Shown here one piece after another: positions 52,228 to 62,788 of a stretch of 64,000 nucleotides of DNA; positions within the stretch are counted from its first letter, which is position 1; every line of letters starts with the position of its first letter. A model generated the notes under the pieces. That model saw only the letters and a program-made list of their open reading frames with translations. It was not told the origin of the DNA and ran no database searches. Both the position numbers and the translations under genes were made by a program. The DNA comes from Thalassospira sp. MCCC 1A01148 (GTDB lineage Bacteria; Pseudomonadota; Alphaproteobacteria; Rhodospirillales; Thalassospiraceae): assembly GCF_001613795.1 (NCBI RefSeq), contig NZ_LPVZ01000018.1, forward strand, positions 1 to 64,000, written 5' to 3'.

Positions 52228-54882
52228 ATGCAGACCGTTAACGATATCCGCACCACGTTTCTGGAGTTCTTCCGCAAGAACGGCCACGAAGTCGTTTCTT
52301 CCAGCCCGCTGGTGCCGCGCAATGACCCTACCCTGATGTTCACCAACGCCGGGATGGTTCAGTTCAAGAACGTTTTCACCGGTCAGGAACACCGCGATTA
52401 TTCGCGTGCCGCGACCTCGCAGAAATGCGTGCGCGCCGGAGGCAAGCATAACGACCTTGAAAATGTCGGTCATACCGCCCGCCATCACACCTTCTTTGAA
52501 ATGCTCGGCAACTTCTCGTTTGGCGACTATTTCAAGGAAAACGCGATTGAATTTGCCTGGAACCTGATCACCAAGGAATACGGTCTTCCGGCCGACAAGC
52601 TTCTGGTCACGGTCTATCACACCGATGACGAGGCACATGCTCTTTGGAAAAAGATCGCCGGTCTGACCGATGATCGCATCATCCGTATCCCGACCTCGGA
52701 TAACTTCTGGTCGATGGGTGATACCGGTCCGTGTGGTCCGTGCTCGGAAATCTTCTTTGACCATGGCGATCACATCTGGGGTGGTCCTCCGGGCAGCCCG
52801 GAAGAAGACGGTGACCGTTTCATTGAAATCTGGAACCTCGTCTTCATGCAGTACGAGCAGATGGCAAATGGTGATCGTGTCGATCTGCCAAAGCCGTCCA
52901 TCGATACCGGCATGGGCCTGGAACGCATTGCGGCTGTTCTGCAGGGCAAACACGACAACTATGACATCGATTTGATGCGCGCGCTGATCGAAGCATCGGC
53001 TGACGCCACCAATACCGATCCGGATGGCCCGCATAATGTGTCGCACCGCGTGGTTGCCGACCATCTGCGTTCCACCAGCTTCCTGATCGCCGATGGCGTT
53101 CTGCCGTCCAATGCCGGTCGCGGTAACGTTCTGCGCCGCATCATGCGCCGCGCGATGCGTCACCTGCACATGATCGGAACCCAGGACCCGGTGATGTATG
53201 AACTGGTCCCGTCGCTGGTTCGCAAAATGGGCGGTGCCTTCCCGGAGCTGGTCCGTGCACAGGCGCTGATCGAAGAAACGCTCAAGCTCGAAGAGCAGGG
53301 CTTTAAAACCATGCTCGATCGCGGCCTCAAGATGCTTGATGACGCCACCGATGGCATGGATGCTGGCGCGACCCTTTCGGGTGAAGTCGCCTTCAAGCTG
53401 TATGACACATATGGCTTCCCGCTTGATCTGACGGCTGATGCGCTCAAAGAACGTAAAATCGGCATCGACGAAGACGGTTTCACCTCCGCCATGGAAGAAC
53501 AGAAAGCCAAGGCACGTGCCGCCTGGTCCGGGTCGGGCGAAGCTGCGACCGAGGAAGTCTGGTTTGACATCAATGACCGTGATGGCGCGACCGAGTTCCT
53601 TGGCTATGAAACCGAAACCGCCGAGGGTGTTGTTACCGCACTGATCAAGGACGGGGCCGAAGTCAAATCCGCATCTGCGGGTGATGAAGTTGCCGTGATT
53701 GCCAACCAGACGACTTTCTTTGGGGAGTCCGGTGGTCAGCAGGGCGATTCCGGTGTGATCAAGACCGAAAACGGTGCGATCATCGAAATCACCGACACCC
53801 AGAAAAAGCTTGGTGCTTTGCATGTGCATCTTGGCAAGGTGACCGAGGGCGACGTCAAGGTCGGCGATGCCGCGGAATTCCGCGTCGATCATGCCCGCCG
53901 TTCAAGCCTTCGTGCCAACCACTCGGCCACCCACCTTTTGCATGCTGTACTGCGCAAGCATCTTGGTGATCACGTGACCCAGAAGGGATCCTTGGTCGCG
54001 GCTGATCGTCTGCGTTTTGATATCTCGCATCCCAAGGCCGTCACGGCAGAGGAAGCAGCCGTGATCGAAGCTGACGTGAACAGCCTGATCCGCGAAAACA
54101 GCGAAGTCACCACCCGTCTGATGACCCCGGACGAGGCGATTGAGCTGGGCGCGATGGCGCTTTTTGGCGAAAAATACGGCGATGAAGTCCGCGTTGTGTC
54201 GATGGGCGAACCTGTTGCCAATGAACATGCCTATTCGCTTGAACTTTGCGGCGGTACGCATGTAAAGCGCACCGGTGATATCGGCATGTTCAAGATCGTT
54301 TCCGAAGGTGCTGTTTCAAGCGGTGTGCGCCGCATCGAAGCACTGACCGGTGCGGATGCAGCCAACTACATGTCGGCACGTGAAAACGTTCTGGCTACTG
54401 TTGCTGCGGATCTGAAAGCTGTTCCGGAAGATGTCCCGGCACGTGTTAAGGCACTGCAGGAAGAACGTCGTCGTCTGGAACGCGAAGTCTCCGATCTGCG
54501 CAAGAAGCTGGCAACTGCTGGCTCGGGCGCGACGTCGGGTGGCGATGCCTTCAAGGAAGTCAACGGTGTCAAACTGGCACTGCGTTCGCTTGACGGTATT
54601 CCGGCCAAGGAACTCAAAGGCATGGTCGACGAACTCCGTGAACAGATGGGGTCGGGCATTGTTGCACTTGTGTCCGGTGACGGTGGCAAGGCCTCCATCG
54701 TTGTTGGTCTGACCGAAGACCTTAAAGACAAATACAGCGCAGTTGACCTTGTGCGCATCGGTGTTGAGAAGCTTGGCGGCAAGGGCGGCGGTGGTCGTCC
54801 GGATATGGCCCAGGGCGGCGGTTCTGATCCGTCGCAGGCGGATGCCGCACTGGCCGCGATCGAGGCGCATATCGCGGGATAA
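52228..54882 (+). CDS. alaS: alanyl-tRNA synthetase
   Basis: 884 residues from the ATG at 52,228, which has GGAGAG upstream; a start at 52,186 would add 14 residues. The catalytic core has [22 protein letters not shown]; the editing domain has [17 protein letters not shown] and CGGTHV; the C-terminal DHHA1 part is glycine-rich. It charges tRNA-Ala. It follows the stress cluster by 189 bases and ends at a strong terminator. Confidence 0.98.
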   Translation: MQTVNDIRTTFLEFFRKNGHEVVSSSPLVPRNDPTLMFTNAGMVQFKNVFTGQEHRDYSRAATSQKCVRAGGKHNDLENVGHTARHHTFFEMLGNFSFGDYFKENAIEFAWNLITKEYGLPADKLLVTVYHTDDEAHALWKKIAGLTDDRIIRIPTSDNFWSMGDTGPCGPCSEIFFDHGDHIWGGPPGSPEEDGDRFIEIWNLVFMQYEQMANGDRVDLPKPSIDTGMGLERIAAVLQGKHDNYDIDLMRALIEASADATNTDPDGPHNVSHRVVADHLRSTSFLIADGVLPSNAGRGNVLRRIMRRAMRHLHMIGTQDPVMYELVPSLVRKMGGAFPELVRAQALIEETLKLEEQGFKTMLDRGLKMLDDATDGMDAGATLSGEVAFKLYDTYGFPLDLTADALKERKIGIDEDGFTSAMEEQKAKARAAWSGSGEAATEEVWFDINDRDGATEFLGYETETAEGVVTALIKDGAEVKSASAGDEVAVIANQTTFFGESGGQQGDSGVIKTENGAIIEITDTQKKLGALHVHLGKVTEGDVKVGDAAEFRVDHARRSSLRANHSATHLLHAVLRKHLGDHVTQKGSLVAADRLRFDISHPKAVTAEEAAVIEADVNSLIRENSEVTTRLMTPDEAIELGAMALFGEKYGDEVRVVSMGEPVANEHAYSLELCGGTHVKRTGDIGMFKIVSEGAVSSGVRRIEALTGADAANYMSARENVLATVAADLKAVPEDVPARVKALQEERRRLEREVSDLRKKLATAGSGATSGGDAFKEVNGVKLALRSLDGIPAKELKGMVDELREQMGSGIVALVSGDGGKASIVVGLTEDLKDKYSAVDLVRIGVEKLGGKGGGGRPDMAQGGGSDPSQADAALAAIEAHIAG

Positions 54883-54912
54883 GCGATCTCAGCCACAAAA
54901 GTATGAAGAATA

Positions 54913-54938
54913 AAAAGGGCCCCAAACGGGGCCCTTTT
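54913..54938. terminator. terminator of alaS
   Basis: An 11-bp stem (AAAAGGGCCCC at 54,913-54,923; GGGGCCCTTTT at 54,928-54,938) with loop AAAC. It lies between convergent genes and could act both ways. Confidence 0.92.
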
Positions 54939-54959
54939 GTTTTGTCTGATGATTATCAG

Positions 54960-55847
54960 TCACGCCAGTGGCAAAAGAATATCTGTAATCGCCTCATGTT
55001 CGGCGACGTCTGGATAAAACGCGATCCGTTGGAAAATCAGCGGAAAGTCACCCGGTGTTTCACCGCTGTGCGGTAGCCAGTCACGATAAAGCGCAAGCGC
55101 ACTGTCGCGTAATGTCTGGTCGCTGCCGATATGGCGCAGTTTTGCATAGCGTCCGGCGGGCAGGGTTTGGGAATAGAAACCCTTTTTGTTGTCTTCATCT
55201 GAAAATTCCTGATCGGTGGCAACGGCAAGGCCCATGCGAAATTCATCGGCTGGAGTGTCTTCGGGGTTGCACCAGAGGATATTGAAGGTTGCGTGTTTTG
55301 ACGGGTGCAGATGATGGATCTTGCGCCAGGCAATAAAGCGCTGGATGGTCTCGCCAATCCGGGCCGGCGAGCCAATATGATCCATGCAGGCGGTTCGGGT
55401 TTCCGGGAATTCGATGATGGTGACGTTATCAGATTCCGTGCCGGTCATCGTGTTCCTCCGAATCTGTTGAAGTTTGGCATAGGGGGCTTGCCAGTTATCC
55501 CAGTCGGGATGGCTGCGAAAGTCTGACGGGCTTTGATCATGGAGCTTGCGAAACGCGCGCGAGAAGGACTCCGCATTCTCATACCCGGCGTCAAAGGCGA
55601 TGTCGGTGATCGGGATATCTTTGCGAAACAAAAGACTGTGGGCCGCACGATATATCCGAACCAACCGGATATAGTGGGTTGCAGTGATGTCAAACAGGGC
55701 GGCGAACTGGCGGTGGAAATGAAAGGGCGAAAAAGCCGCAATCCCGGCCAGTTCTGCCAAGTCCAACTGGCGGTCTGCATGGGCATCAATGTGGGCGATG
55801 ACACGGGCAAAGCGGGTTTGCAAGTGATCATTCGGGCAGGTTGTCAT
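54960..55847 (-). CDS. AraC-family regulator with GyrI-like effector domain
   Basis: 295 residues. The N-terminal AraC DNA-binding domain (about 10-110, LDLAELAGIAAFSPFHFHRQFAALF...ITDIAFDAGYENAESFSRAFRKLHDQSPSDFR) is followed by a GyrI-like/SOUL-type effector domain (about 140-295), as in Rob/SbmC-type regulators that sense small lipophilic ligands. The target genes are not evident; the nearest gene on the same strand is the DUF2254 membrane protein. Confidence 0.9.
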   Translation of the reverse strand: MTTCPNDHLQTRFARVIAHIDAHADRQLDLAELAGIAAFSPFHFHRQFAALFDITATHYIRLVRIYRAAHSLLFRKDIPITDIAFDAGYENAESFSRAFRKLHDQSPSDFRSHPDWDNWQAPYAKLQQIRRNTMTGTESDNVTIIEFPETRTACMDHIGSPARIGETIQRFIAWRKIHHLHPSKHATFNILWCNPEDTPADEFRMGLAVATDQEFSDEDNKKGFYSQTLPAGRYAKLRHIGSDQTLRDSALALYRDWLPHSGETPGDFPLIFQRIAFYPDVAEHEAITDILLPLA

Positions 55848-55935
55848 CGGGATCGCTTTTCAACGGAGTTGGTTGACGGCTTGATTGCATCAGTCTGCCC
55901 GGAATTGAAAAGGATTGCCTGACCATTCTTGCGGT

Positions 55936-57300
55936 TTATGCGCCTTTGGCGTCATCGGCGTTTGCGGCCGGTTGCTGATGGCGAAGAACACGGGTTGCGG
56001 CCCTGAGCACAGCTTTGCGGTCGTTTTCTTCGGGCACGCTGCGTTCCGCAGCACTTGCGATCATGCGGGCATGTGTGCGCAATGTGTCGCGTTGTTGGTC
56101 GGTCTTGGCCGGTCGCATCAGACTTTCCAGCACCTCTGCCATCGGCAGCAAGATATCGGGTTTGCTGCCTGCAGCCTGACGGATCTGATCAAAGGCGGCA
56201 CCCAGCATGCCGTCGAAATCCGATAGCTTTGCTTTTAAGCGGAGCTCTTCATGATCATCAATCCAGATGCCGACCGGATAGCGGAATTCCATGGCATGGG
56301 GCAGCGCACGGCCAAGGCGATAGACCGCAGCAATGGCGGTGAACGGATCATTGATACCAGGCGACAGGGCGCGCAAGGCAACCTCGACCAGCTGGCGCAA
56401 CGCAAATTCGACATCAAGCATCGCAGTCCGGTGGGTGCCGATCATGATCACCTCAAGGAGATCGGCATGGCATTGGGCGATACGCTTGCCGGAACCGTCC
56501 GGTTTCAGAGGCACGATCTGTCCCACGATGTCACCTGCCAGCACATGATGTCCGGCACGGATGACCAGCGAAATGCGGGTATCGGTCTCCTTGGCGATTT
56601 CGCAGACCTTTTCATAGTCGATGCCCTGCACATATCCTGATGCGCCGATGCAAATGCCCTGATCCTTGGTGATGTCCTGCGGGTCGGGCAGGGTGGTTTG
56701 TGCCTTTTCAGCGGCCTTGATTGGTGCGGCCAAAGTGGTGCAGGCCGATTGAATGGTTTCTTCAAGGTTCTTGCCGACATGCTGAATGACTTCATCGGCA
56801 ACGATGGACCGGCCAAGATGATGAACAAACAGGATCAGGACAAAGACGCTGATAACAAAAAGCGCAATCCCGACGGTCGCGCCAAGACGCGGGACCGGTC
56901 CGCTTTCCGGATTGCTTCCCATCATCACAAGCGATGTGATCAGAAACAGGATGCTGCCGACAAAGATGCCAAGCGCGTTCTGGGTTTTGTTATCGCCCAT
57001 AAAGTTGCGGATCATGCGCGGGCCCAGCGATCCGGCGGCAAGGGTCAGAACCACCATCGTGATCGACAGGGCAAATGTCGTCATGGTGACAATGGTGGCC
57101 AGCAAGGTCTCAAGAAGGCTTCGGACCGTTTCGATTTCACTGAAACCCGGCAAAAGGTCCGGCAGGCTATTGCGCAGGATCTCTTGCGGGAGGGCCATTA
57201 CCCCAACAGCAATTGCCGCCCCGCCCAATGCGAAAAGCAGGGGCGAAAGCCACAGGCTATAGGCCAGAAATTCCCAGACGCGGATCAGGCGTTGAACCAT
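55936..57300 (-). CDS. DUF2254 membrane protein
   Basis: 454 residues. Four membrane helices lie in the first 165 residues (LAYSLWLSPLLFALGGAAIAVG, LLATIVTMTTFALSITMVVLTLAAGSLGPRMIRNFMGD, and two more). The long cytoplasmic part has PLKPDGSGKRIAQCHADLLEVIMIGTHRTAMLDVEFALRQLVEVALRALSPGINDPFTA, the DUF2254 core. The function of this family is not established. It may be co-transcribed with the AraC/GyrI-like regulator 88 bases downstream. Confidence 0.87.
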   Translation of the reverse strand: MVQRLIRVWEFLAYSLWLSPLLFALGGAAIAVGVMALPQEILRNSLPDLLPGFSEIETVRSLLETLLATIVTMTTFALSITMVVLTLAAGSLGPRMIRNFMGDNKTQNALGIFVGSILFLITSLVMMGSNPESGPVPRLGATVGIALFVISVFVLILFVHHLGRSIVADEVIQHVGKNLEETIQSACTTLAAPIKAAEKAQTTLPDPQDITKDQGICIGASGYVQGIDYEKVCEIAKETDTRISLVIRAGHHVLAGDIVGQIVPLKPDGSGKRIAQCHADLLEVIMIGTHRTAMLDVEFALRQLVEVALRALSPGINDPFTAIAAVYRLGRALPHAMEFRYPVGIWIDDHEELRLKAKLSDFDGMLGAAFDQIRQAAGSKPDILLPMAEVLESLMRPAKTDQQRDTLRTHARMIASAAERSVPEENDRKAVLRAATRVLRHQQPAANADDAKGA

Positions 57301-57478
57301 GACGCAAGGCCCCCTTTTTGAACCAAAGGCAGATCAAACAGTATCGCGCCATCCGGATCAGGGAAAACGCAAGCGACATCATACGATTAAACGCCGGGCA
57401 AGGCATGCAGTTCCCGCCCGGTCTGCTTTACGGGCAGGAATGAATTCGGGAAGTGCTCGAAGAAGGACCTGAGCCAGA

Positions 57479-58321
57479 TCAGATATCAATCTCTTTGATG
57501 GCGGCCATGCTGATCAGGGTTGCTGCCTCTGGCGTGCCCTTGCGGGCATTGTCAGGCAGCTTTGCCAGTTGATCTGCAGCAGTGCGGATTTCATCAAGAT
57601 TCTCGATCGCGTCGCAGACCACCATCACCCGGTTCCAGATCGCATCATGATCCATACCGCCCATCACGGTCAGGGCGATGGCGCGATTAAGTGTCGCCTG
57701 CGGGTGTTCCGATTCTTGTGAAAGGATTTGTTCGAATGCCTCGAACGCTGCGATCAGGTGACCTTCACGCAGGTTGATCGCACCGAGATCGTTGGATGCG
57801 CTAAGCGACGACGGGTTGATGCGCAACAATTGTTCGACTGCACGGCGTTCGTTTTCAAAATCCTCGTTCCTGCGATAGCAGCTTGCGATGAGGCGGTGAA
57901 TGGTTTCAGAGCCTGGGCTGTGATGCCCGGCGGATTGCAGCGCGGAAAGTGCAGCTTCATAGCGTTCAAGTGCGATCAGCGCCTGAGCACGCAGGGTCAG
58001 AAATTCCGGGTCGGTTGGTTTGCCACGCAGGACAATATCAACATGGTTCAAGGCACTGCGTGCATCGCCATTTTGCAACAGGGCGCGTGCAATGTGATGC
58101 AGGCAGTCTTCATGACCCCCATCAGATTGCAGCACCGTGCGATATTCACCGATTGCTTCGATGATCGAACCTTTTTCATGAAGGGCACGTGCCAGCCCGA
58201 AACGGGCCGCAAGATTATCCATGTCTTCGCCAAGTGCCTGACGCAGCATATTGATCGCGGCATCAAACTGCTGCTGTTTCAAGGCCGCAAGCCCCATATC
58301 GGAAAAGGACATTGCATTCAT
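57479..58321 (-). CDS. TPR repeat protein
   Basis: 280 residues with about seven tetratricopeptide repeats over residues 4-230 (GLAALKQQQFDAAINMLRQAL, GLARALHEKGSIIEAIGEYRTVL). There is no signal peptide or membrane segment, so it is probably cytoplasmic. No specific family is recognised. It stands alone between a DUF2254 gene and a lipoprotein gene, and an ATG at 58,312 is an equally possible start. Confidence 0.8.
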   Translation of the reverse strand: MNAMSFSDMGLAALKQQQFDAAINMLRQALGEDMDNLAARFGLARALHEKGSIIEAIGEYRTVLQSDGGHEDCLHHIARALLQNGDARSALNHVDIVLRGKPTDPEFLTLRAQALIALERYEAALSALQSAGHHSPGSETIHRLIASCYRRNEDFENERRAVEQLLRINPSSLSASNDLGAINLREGHLIAAFEAFEQILSQESEHPQATLNRAIALTVMGGMDHDAIWNRVMVVCDAIENLDEIRTAADQLAKLPDNARKGTPEAATLISMAAIKEIDI

Positions 58322-58470
58322 AGGTGGTCTCCCAATCCAGTCATGATCCGTTGTCCGGACCCCTAAATTTATCGATTAACGATGGGATTATAGTCACCAA
58401 ACCGATCATTACCAGCCCTATGTGGTAACGACTTCATGACGTCTTTCATGGGCTGCGCGTGACGGTGAAA

Positions 58471-58502
58471 CAGAAAAGGCCCCGGAGCGTGCCGGGGCCT
58501 TT
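58471..58502 (-). terminator. terminator of the 58,526 lipoprotein gene
   Basis: An 11-bp stem (AAAGGCCCCGG at 58,475-58,485; CCGGGGCCTTT at 58,492-58,502). On the minus strand TTTTCTG follows. A similar stem occurs after the aldehyde dehydrogenase gene. Confidence 0.82.
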
Positions 58503-58525
58503 GCTTTACGGATTTAGTATTCGCC

Positions 58526-59242
58526 TTAGTCCAGGAATGTCGATCGAATGGTGTCTTCTTTCTCTTTTGACCAAGCGATGACAGTTTCCAAATTCGTTTT
58601 CCAGAGTTCCCGTCCGAAAGACTTGTCATAGTTGAACTTTTCCGCTGGGGTATAGCCGGGAATTACGTTGCCAGTAGGCTGTCGATAGTTGAACCCGTAT
58701 TGTACAACAAGCAGCTTATGCCCGCGTACCACGCGATACGCGCTGAATAGCATCGAATCATGCCGATACACGTTATGGGTATCGAGATAGCTATCTGCTT
58801 GGGTCAGATGAGCTTCGTCGGAGTCGTCGAGCGAAACTCCTAGATCCCGTACCGAAAAGCATCCCTGAACGCCTAGTTCCTGATTGGATGACTTTTCGTG
58901 ATACAGGTCGCCTTCCCTACGATCACAGGCACCAGTAGCATAGAAGCCATAACCGAAATGGCTTTCAAGTGGTGTCGTGAAAAAGACCAAACCATCCAAT
59001 TCTTTGGTCACAGAAATCTGCGCCAAGGCCACTTGCCCAAATGGATGGTAATTGTTGTTTCGAAATAGATCTTTGCCAACAACAGTCCACTTGCCAGGCG
59101 GGAGAAGTACGTCTCCCTGTGGCGTTGAAACCTTGTCTGTTACGACTGTTCCGATAGGCATGTCGGTTTGAAATTTGTCTGCGGCAGTCACACAGCCCGT
59201 CAGCAAGGCGGCAGTTGCAAGTGCGACGAGTTTTTTGATCAT
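58526..59242 (-). CDS. hypothetical lipoprotein
   Basis: 238 residues from the ATG at 59,242 (AAAGGGA upstream). The signal peptide ends in the lipobox LLTGC (Cys 17). The mature part is not recognised; it has a beta-rich look (VGKDLFRNNNYHPFGQVALAQISVTKELDGLVFFTTPLESHFGYGF) and a few Cys. Composition and codon use look slightly less G+C-rich than the neighbours. It stands alone, bounded by a terminator, so no context hint exists. Confidence 0.78.
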   Translation of the reverse strand: MIKKLVALATAALLTGCVTAADKFQTDMPIGTVVTDKVSTPQGDVLLPPGKWTVVGKDLFRNNNYHPFGQVALAQISVTKELDGLVFFTTPLESHFGYGFYATGACDRREGDLYHEKSSNQELGVQGCFSVRDLGVSLDDSDEAHLTQADSYLDTHNVYRHDSMLFSAYRVVRGHKLLVVQYGFNYRQPTGNVIPGYTPAEKFNYDKSFGRELWKTNLETVIAWSKEKEDTIRSTFLD

Positions 59243-59400
59243 TTGTGTCCCTTTCCTCAACGTCACTTCAATTTTTAAGTGTCTGTGATGAAAGGGTAAA
59301 CTATTCAAAGTTATGGGTTGTTGCGCAAACGGATAGGGATGGATGCCAAAAGTATCTGTTGGGAAAGAGGGTTCGCACGGACCGGTATCTGGAATCTGAG

Positions 59401-59424
59401 AGGCCCCGACACATGCCGGGGCCT
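59401..59424. terminator. hairpin after the aldehyde dehydrogenase gene
   Basis: Stem AGGCCCCG/CGGGGCCT (59,401-59,408 and 59,417-59,424), 25 bases after the minus-strand dehydrogenase stop. The T run on the minus side is missing, so it may be a weak terminator or a stabilising hairpin. Confidence 0.5.
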
Positions 59425-59448
59425 TTGCAATGTGGTCTTGGTATGGAA

Positions 59449-60873
59449 TCAGAGTTTGTGGATCATCTTGATTTCCATGAAGTCTTCCAGGCCGAACAGG
59501 CCGCCTTCGCGACCGTTGCCCGATTGTTTGTAGCCGCCAAACGGGCTGCCTGCGAGCGGGGAAGAGCCATTGAGCAACACCATGCCGGCGCGCAGTTTGC
59601 GGGCGACGCGGTCTGCCTTTTTGGCATCCGGGGTCTGGACATAGGCGGCCAGTCCATAGGGTGTGTCGTTGGCGATCTCGATTGCTTCTTCTTCGGTGTC
59701 AAACGGGATCATCGAGACCACCGGACCAAAGATTTCCTCGCGCGCGATGCGCATATTGTTGTTCACATCGGCAAAGATGGTCGGCTTTGTATAGTAGCCT
59801 TCGTTGGTGCCATCGGGCTTGCCCGCACCGCCAACAAGAAGGGTCGCACCTTCATCGATGCCAGCCTGAATAAGGGTCTGTACGCGGTCAAACTGGATGT
59901 GGCTGACCAGCGGGCCGATGTGGTCACCTTCTTTGGTCGGATCGCCAACCGATGCTTCTTCGCCGACACGTTTGGCGACCTTGACGGCGTCGTCATAGAT
60001 CGAACGTTGCACCAGCATGCGGGTGGGCGCATCGCAGGTTTGGCCGGAGTTGTTGAAAACGGCGTTCACGCTCCAGGCGATACGGTCTTCGATATCGACA
60101 TCATCAAACACGATGTTGGGCGATTTACCGCCGAGTTCCAGGGTGACGCGCTTGATGTTTTCCGACGCATCCTTGGTAATTGCCTTGCCTGCACGGGTCG
60201 ATCCGGTAAAGGACATCATGGTGATGTCGGGATGACGCGAAAGGGGTGCACCGGCAACCGGACCCGCCCCCTGAACCATGTTGAATGCGCCTGCCGGGAA
60301 GCCTGCCTCGTGGATCATTTCGGCATAAAGCATGGCATTAAGCGGGGTGAATTCGGATGGTTTCAGCACGCAGGTGCAGCCGGTGGCAAGGGCCGGAATG
60401 ACCTTGAGAACGATCTGGTTGATCGGCCAGTTCCATGGCGTGATCAGGCCGCAAACCCCGATGGGTTCGCGCAACAGATGTTCGCCGTTATAAAGCGTTT
60501 CCTCGGTTTTAAGCTTTTTCAGCGCAACGATGAAGTCTTCCAGATGGGCTGTGCCCGCCGCTGCCTGCTGTTCGTGCGACATGGTGGTTGGCGCGCCGAG
60601 TTCGGATGTGATGGTATCGGCGACTTCGCTATAGCGGCGCTTGTAGATCGCAAGCAGATTTTCAAGCCAGCCAAGGCGCTGTTCGACGGTTGTCTGGCTG
60701 TAACTTTCAAAGGCACGCTTGGCCGCGGCGACGGCAAGGTTGACATCTTCTTCGCTGGCCAGGGTGATTTGGGTGATGACTTCTTCGGTGGCCGGATTGA
60801 TGACGTCCATCGTTTCTGACGAAATCGGATCAACCCATTTGCCGTTGATGTAAAATTTGCCTGCGTTATTCAT
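59449..60873 (-). CDS. NAD(P)-dependent aldehyde dehydrogenase
   Basis: 474 residues, full length for the family. The catalytic Cys is C280 (NNSGQTCDAPTRM) and the general base is E246 (TLELGGKSPNIV). The nucleotide-binding motif is FTGSTRAGKAI, and ITPWNWP is present. The substrate is not determinable; the adjacent polyamine-type ABC importer and metallo-hydrolase suggest amine-derived aldehydes. It follows the hydrolase gene by 65 bases on the same strand. Confidence 0.93.
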   Translation of the reverse strand: MNNAGKFYINGKWVDPISSETMDVINPATEEVITQITLASEEDVNLAVAAAKRAFESYSQTTVEQRLGWLENLLAIYKRRYSEVADTITSELGAPTTMSHEQQAAAGTAHLEDFIVALKKLKTEETLYNGEHLLREPIGVCGLITPWNWPINQIVLKVIPALATGCTCVLKPSEFTPLNAMLYAEMIHEAGFPAGAFNMVQGAGPVAGAPLSRHPDITMMSFTGSTRAGKAITKDASENIKRVTLELGGKSPNIVFDDVDIEDRIAWSVNAVFNNSGQTCDAPTRMLVQRSIYDDAVKVAKRVGEEASVGDPTKEGDHIGPLVSHIQFDRVQTLIQAGIDEGATLLVGGAGKPDGTNEGYYTKPTIFADVNNNMRIAREEIFGPVVSMIPFDTEEEAIEIANDTPYGLAAYVQTPDAKKADRVARKLRAGMVLLNGSSPLAGSPFGGYKQSGNGREGGLFGLEDFMEIKMIHKL

Positions 60874-60938
60874 TGGAAGCCTTCCTGAGTTTCTCTGTGT
60901 TGGGCCAGGGCGTTAACCCCGGCATGGGTGGCGCGGTT

Positions 60939-61679
60939 TCAGGTTCGTTTCCTCAGCCAGCTTTTTATGATTTCGCGATGGCGTTCGCCGCCATAGCTGG
61001 CAAAATGCCCGCCATGCACGACCCGGACCGGCAAATCATAAAGCCGTTCCATGGACCGAACATAGTCGGTTGCATTTGCATGATAAGTGTCTTCGATCAA
61101 AGGTCCATCATAAACAATGTCCCCGGAAAACAGGATACCGGTCGCCTTTTCCCATAGCGCAATCCCGCCGGGCGAATGACCCGGTGTGTGAATGACCTCG
61201 AAATGTCGGTCGCCCAGATCAATCACATCGCCGTCTTCGACAATCCGGGTGGCCGGTGCGGCCTTGACGGCGTAAGTGGTTGAAGAATATGGCAGCGGCG
61301 GGAGTTTCGTGAAAATCTCGTCGGTCACATAGGGATCGGCCAGCGTGTTTTTGCGGGTTGGTGCGGCCAGCAGGTCGGCTTCGCAGCGATGACACACCCG
61401 GTTTTCAAATTCGTGGTGGCAGCCGATATGATCAAAGTGGGTGTGGCTGGCAACCGCCTGCACGGCGCGTTCGGTCACAAGCGGTACCCATTGGGTCAAG
61501 GACACCACCCCCATGCCACTATCAATCAGCATGTCGCCATCGCGGCCACGCACATGCCAGATGTTGCAGCGGTAAAATTCCTCGATAAACGGTTCGCCAA
61601 TATAGGTCACATCATCGCCAACGGTCTTCAGGCTGTACCAGTCTTCGGGCTTGGTGCGTTCCATGTTTTCTGACGTCAT
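60939..61679 (-). CDS. metallo-beta-lactamase-fold hydrolase
   Basis: 246 residues. The zinc motif HTHFDH is at 79-84 (VASHTHFDHIGCH), with later His in HTPGHSPGGIALW and VVHGGHFASYGG. Cys-rich loop residues (HRCEADLL) are unusual. The substrate is unknown; lactonase or thioesterase activity is possible. The start overlaps the ABC ATPase gene stop by four bases, so it is coupled to a transporter and may act on the imported compound. Confidence 0.88.
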   Translation of the reverse strand: MTSENMERTKPEDWYSLKTVGDDVTYIGEPFIEEFYRCNIWHVRGRDGDMLIDSGMGVVSLTQWVPLVTERAVQAVASHTHFDHIGCHHEFENRVCHRCEADLLAAPTRKNTLADPYVTDEIFTKLPPLPYSSTTYAVKAAPATRIVEDGDVIDLGDRHFEVIHTPGHSPGGIALWEKATGILFSGDIVYDGPLIEDTYHANATDYVRSMERLYDLPVRVVHGGHFASYGGERHREIIKSWLRKRT

Positions 61680-62788
61680 GATGTGACACCTTCCTGTGCA
61701 GTCTGGGTCGGATGGCCGGGCAACAGCACGACCGAGGTCGGGTCAAGGGTCAGTTCAACCCAGGCGCCCGGTTCGATGATTGCCGATTGCGGCATGTGGG
61801 CGGTGATCGTCATGTTGGGGTAATCAAGCGGGCTAAGATGCGCACGATGATGGGTGCCAAAGAACGAACCGTCTTCGACCTTGGCCTTGCCAAGGGTGAC
61901 GCGCGGTCCGGTCCCGGTGCTGGCACGGAAATGTTCCGGGCGGATGGCAAGGGTCACCGGCGCATCGGGCGTAAAGCCAGCATGGTCAAACGCCGGAAGT
62001 TCAACAGTGCCGAGCGGCGTTTTGATGGTGAGCGCATTTTCGCGCGCACTTTCGAGCGTGCCGGGGATGAAATTGACCTCGCCCATGAAGCTTGCCGAGA
62101 ACAGTGTTTTGGGCTGCATGTAAATGCTTTCCGGGCTTCCGACGTCTTCGATCCTGCCAGCATTCATCACCACGATCCGATCGGCAATCGCCATGGCTTC
62201 TTCCTGATCGTGGGTGACGTGGACAAAGGTGGTGCCAACCCGTTTCTGAATGGCTTTCAGTTCATCCTGCATTTGACGACGGAGCTTGAGGTCAAGCGCA
62301 CCCAGCGGTTCATCAAGCAACAAGACATCGGGTTCAACCGCCAGCGCACGGGCAAGAGCAACGCGCTGGCGTTGACCGCCGGAGAGCTCGTGCGGTTTCT
62401 TATTGGCCGATGTTTTGAGCCCGACCATATCAAGGAGTTCTTCGGCCTTGGCATGGCGTTCGGCTTTGCCGACCTTGCGCATCTTAAGCCCGAAGGCGAC
62501 ATTGTCGCGCAGGCTCATATGCGGGAACAGGGCATAGTCCTGAAACATCGTGGTGGTCGGGCGTTTGGCGGGGGCAACATCGCCCATATCCTTGCCATTG
62601 ATTTCAATCGTGCCACTGGTGGGCGACAGGAAACCGCCCAGAAGCGACAGCAGGGTGGTTTTGCCACATCCCGACGGGCCAAGAAGAACGATGAACTCGC
62701 CGGCTGCGATTTCAAGGCTGACATCGTCAAGGGCAGTAAAGTCGCCAAAAATCTTGGTGGCGTTGCGGATGGATACAGGGGCGGTCAT
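61676..62788 (-). CDS. polyamine-type ABC transporter ATP-binding protein (PotA-like)
   Basis: 370 residues. Walker A GPSGCGKTT, signature LSGGQRQRVALARAL and Walker B VLLLDEPLGALDLKLRR are complete. A TOBE-like C-terminal domain (about 285-360, FRASTGTGPRVTLGKAKVEDGSFFGTHHRAHL) is present. Length and motifs fit the spermidine/putrescine importer ATPases. It overlaps both neighbours (permease 62,785 and hydrolase 61,679) by four bases. Confidence 0.92.
   Translation of the reverse strand: MTAPVSIRNATKIFGDFTALDDVSLEIAAGEFIVLLGPSGCGKTTLLSLLGGFLSPTSGTIEINGKDMGDVAPAKRPTTTMFQDYALFPHMSLRDNVAFGLKMRKVGKAERHAKAEELLDMVGLKTSANKKPHELSGGQRQRVALARALAVEPDVLLLDEPLGALDLKLRRQMQDELKAIQKRVGTTFVHVTHDQEEAMAIADRIVVMNAGRIEDVGSPESIYMQPKTLFSASFMGEVNFIPGTLESARENALTIKTPLGTVELPAFDHAGFTPDAPVTLAIRPEHFRASTGTGPRVTLGKAKVEDGSFFGTHHRAHLSPLDYPNMTITAHMPQSAIIEPGAWVELTLDPTSVVLLPGHPTQTAQEGVTS

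Noticed and set aside
51919-53892. 657-codon open frame on the minus strand
   Set aside because: It is the antisense shadow of alaS caused by codon bias.
59245-60819. 524-codon open frame on the plus strand
   Set aside because: It overlaps the aldehyde dehydrogenase gene in antisense; no family content.
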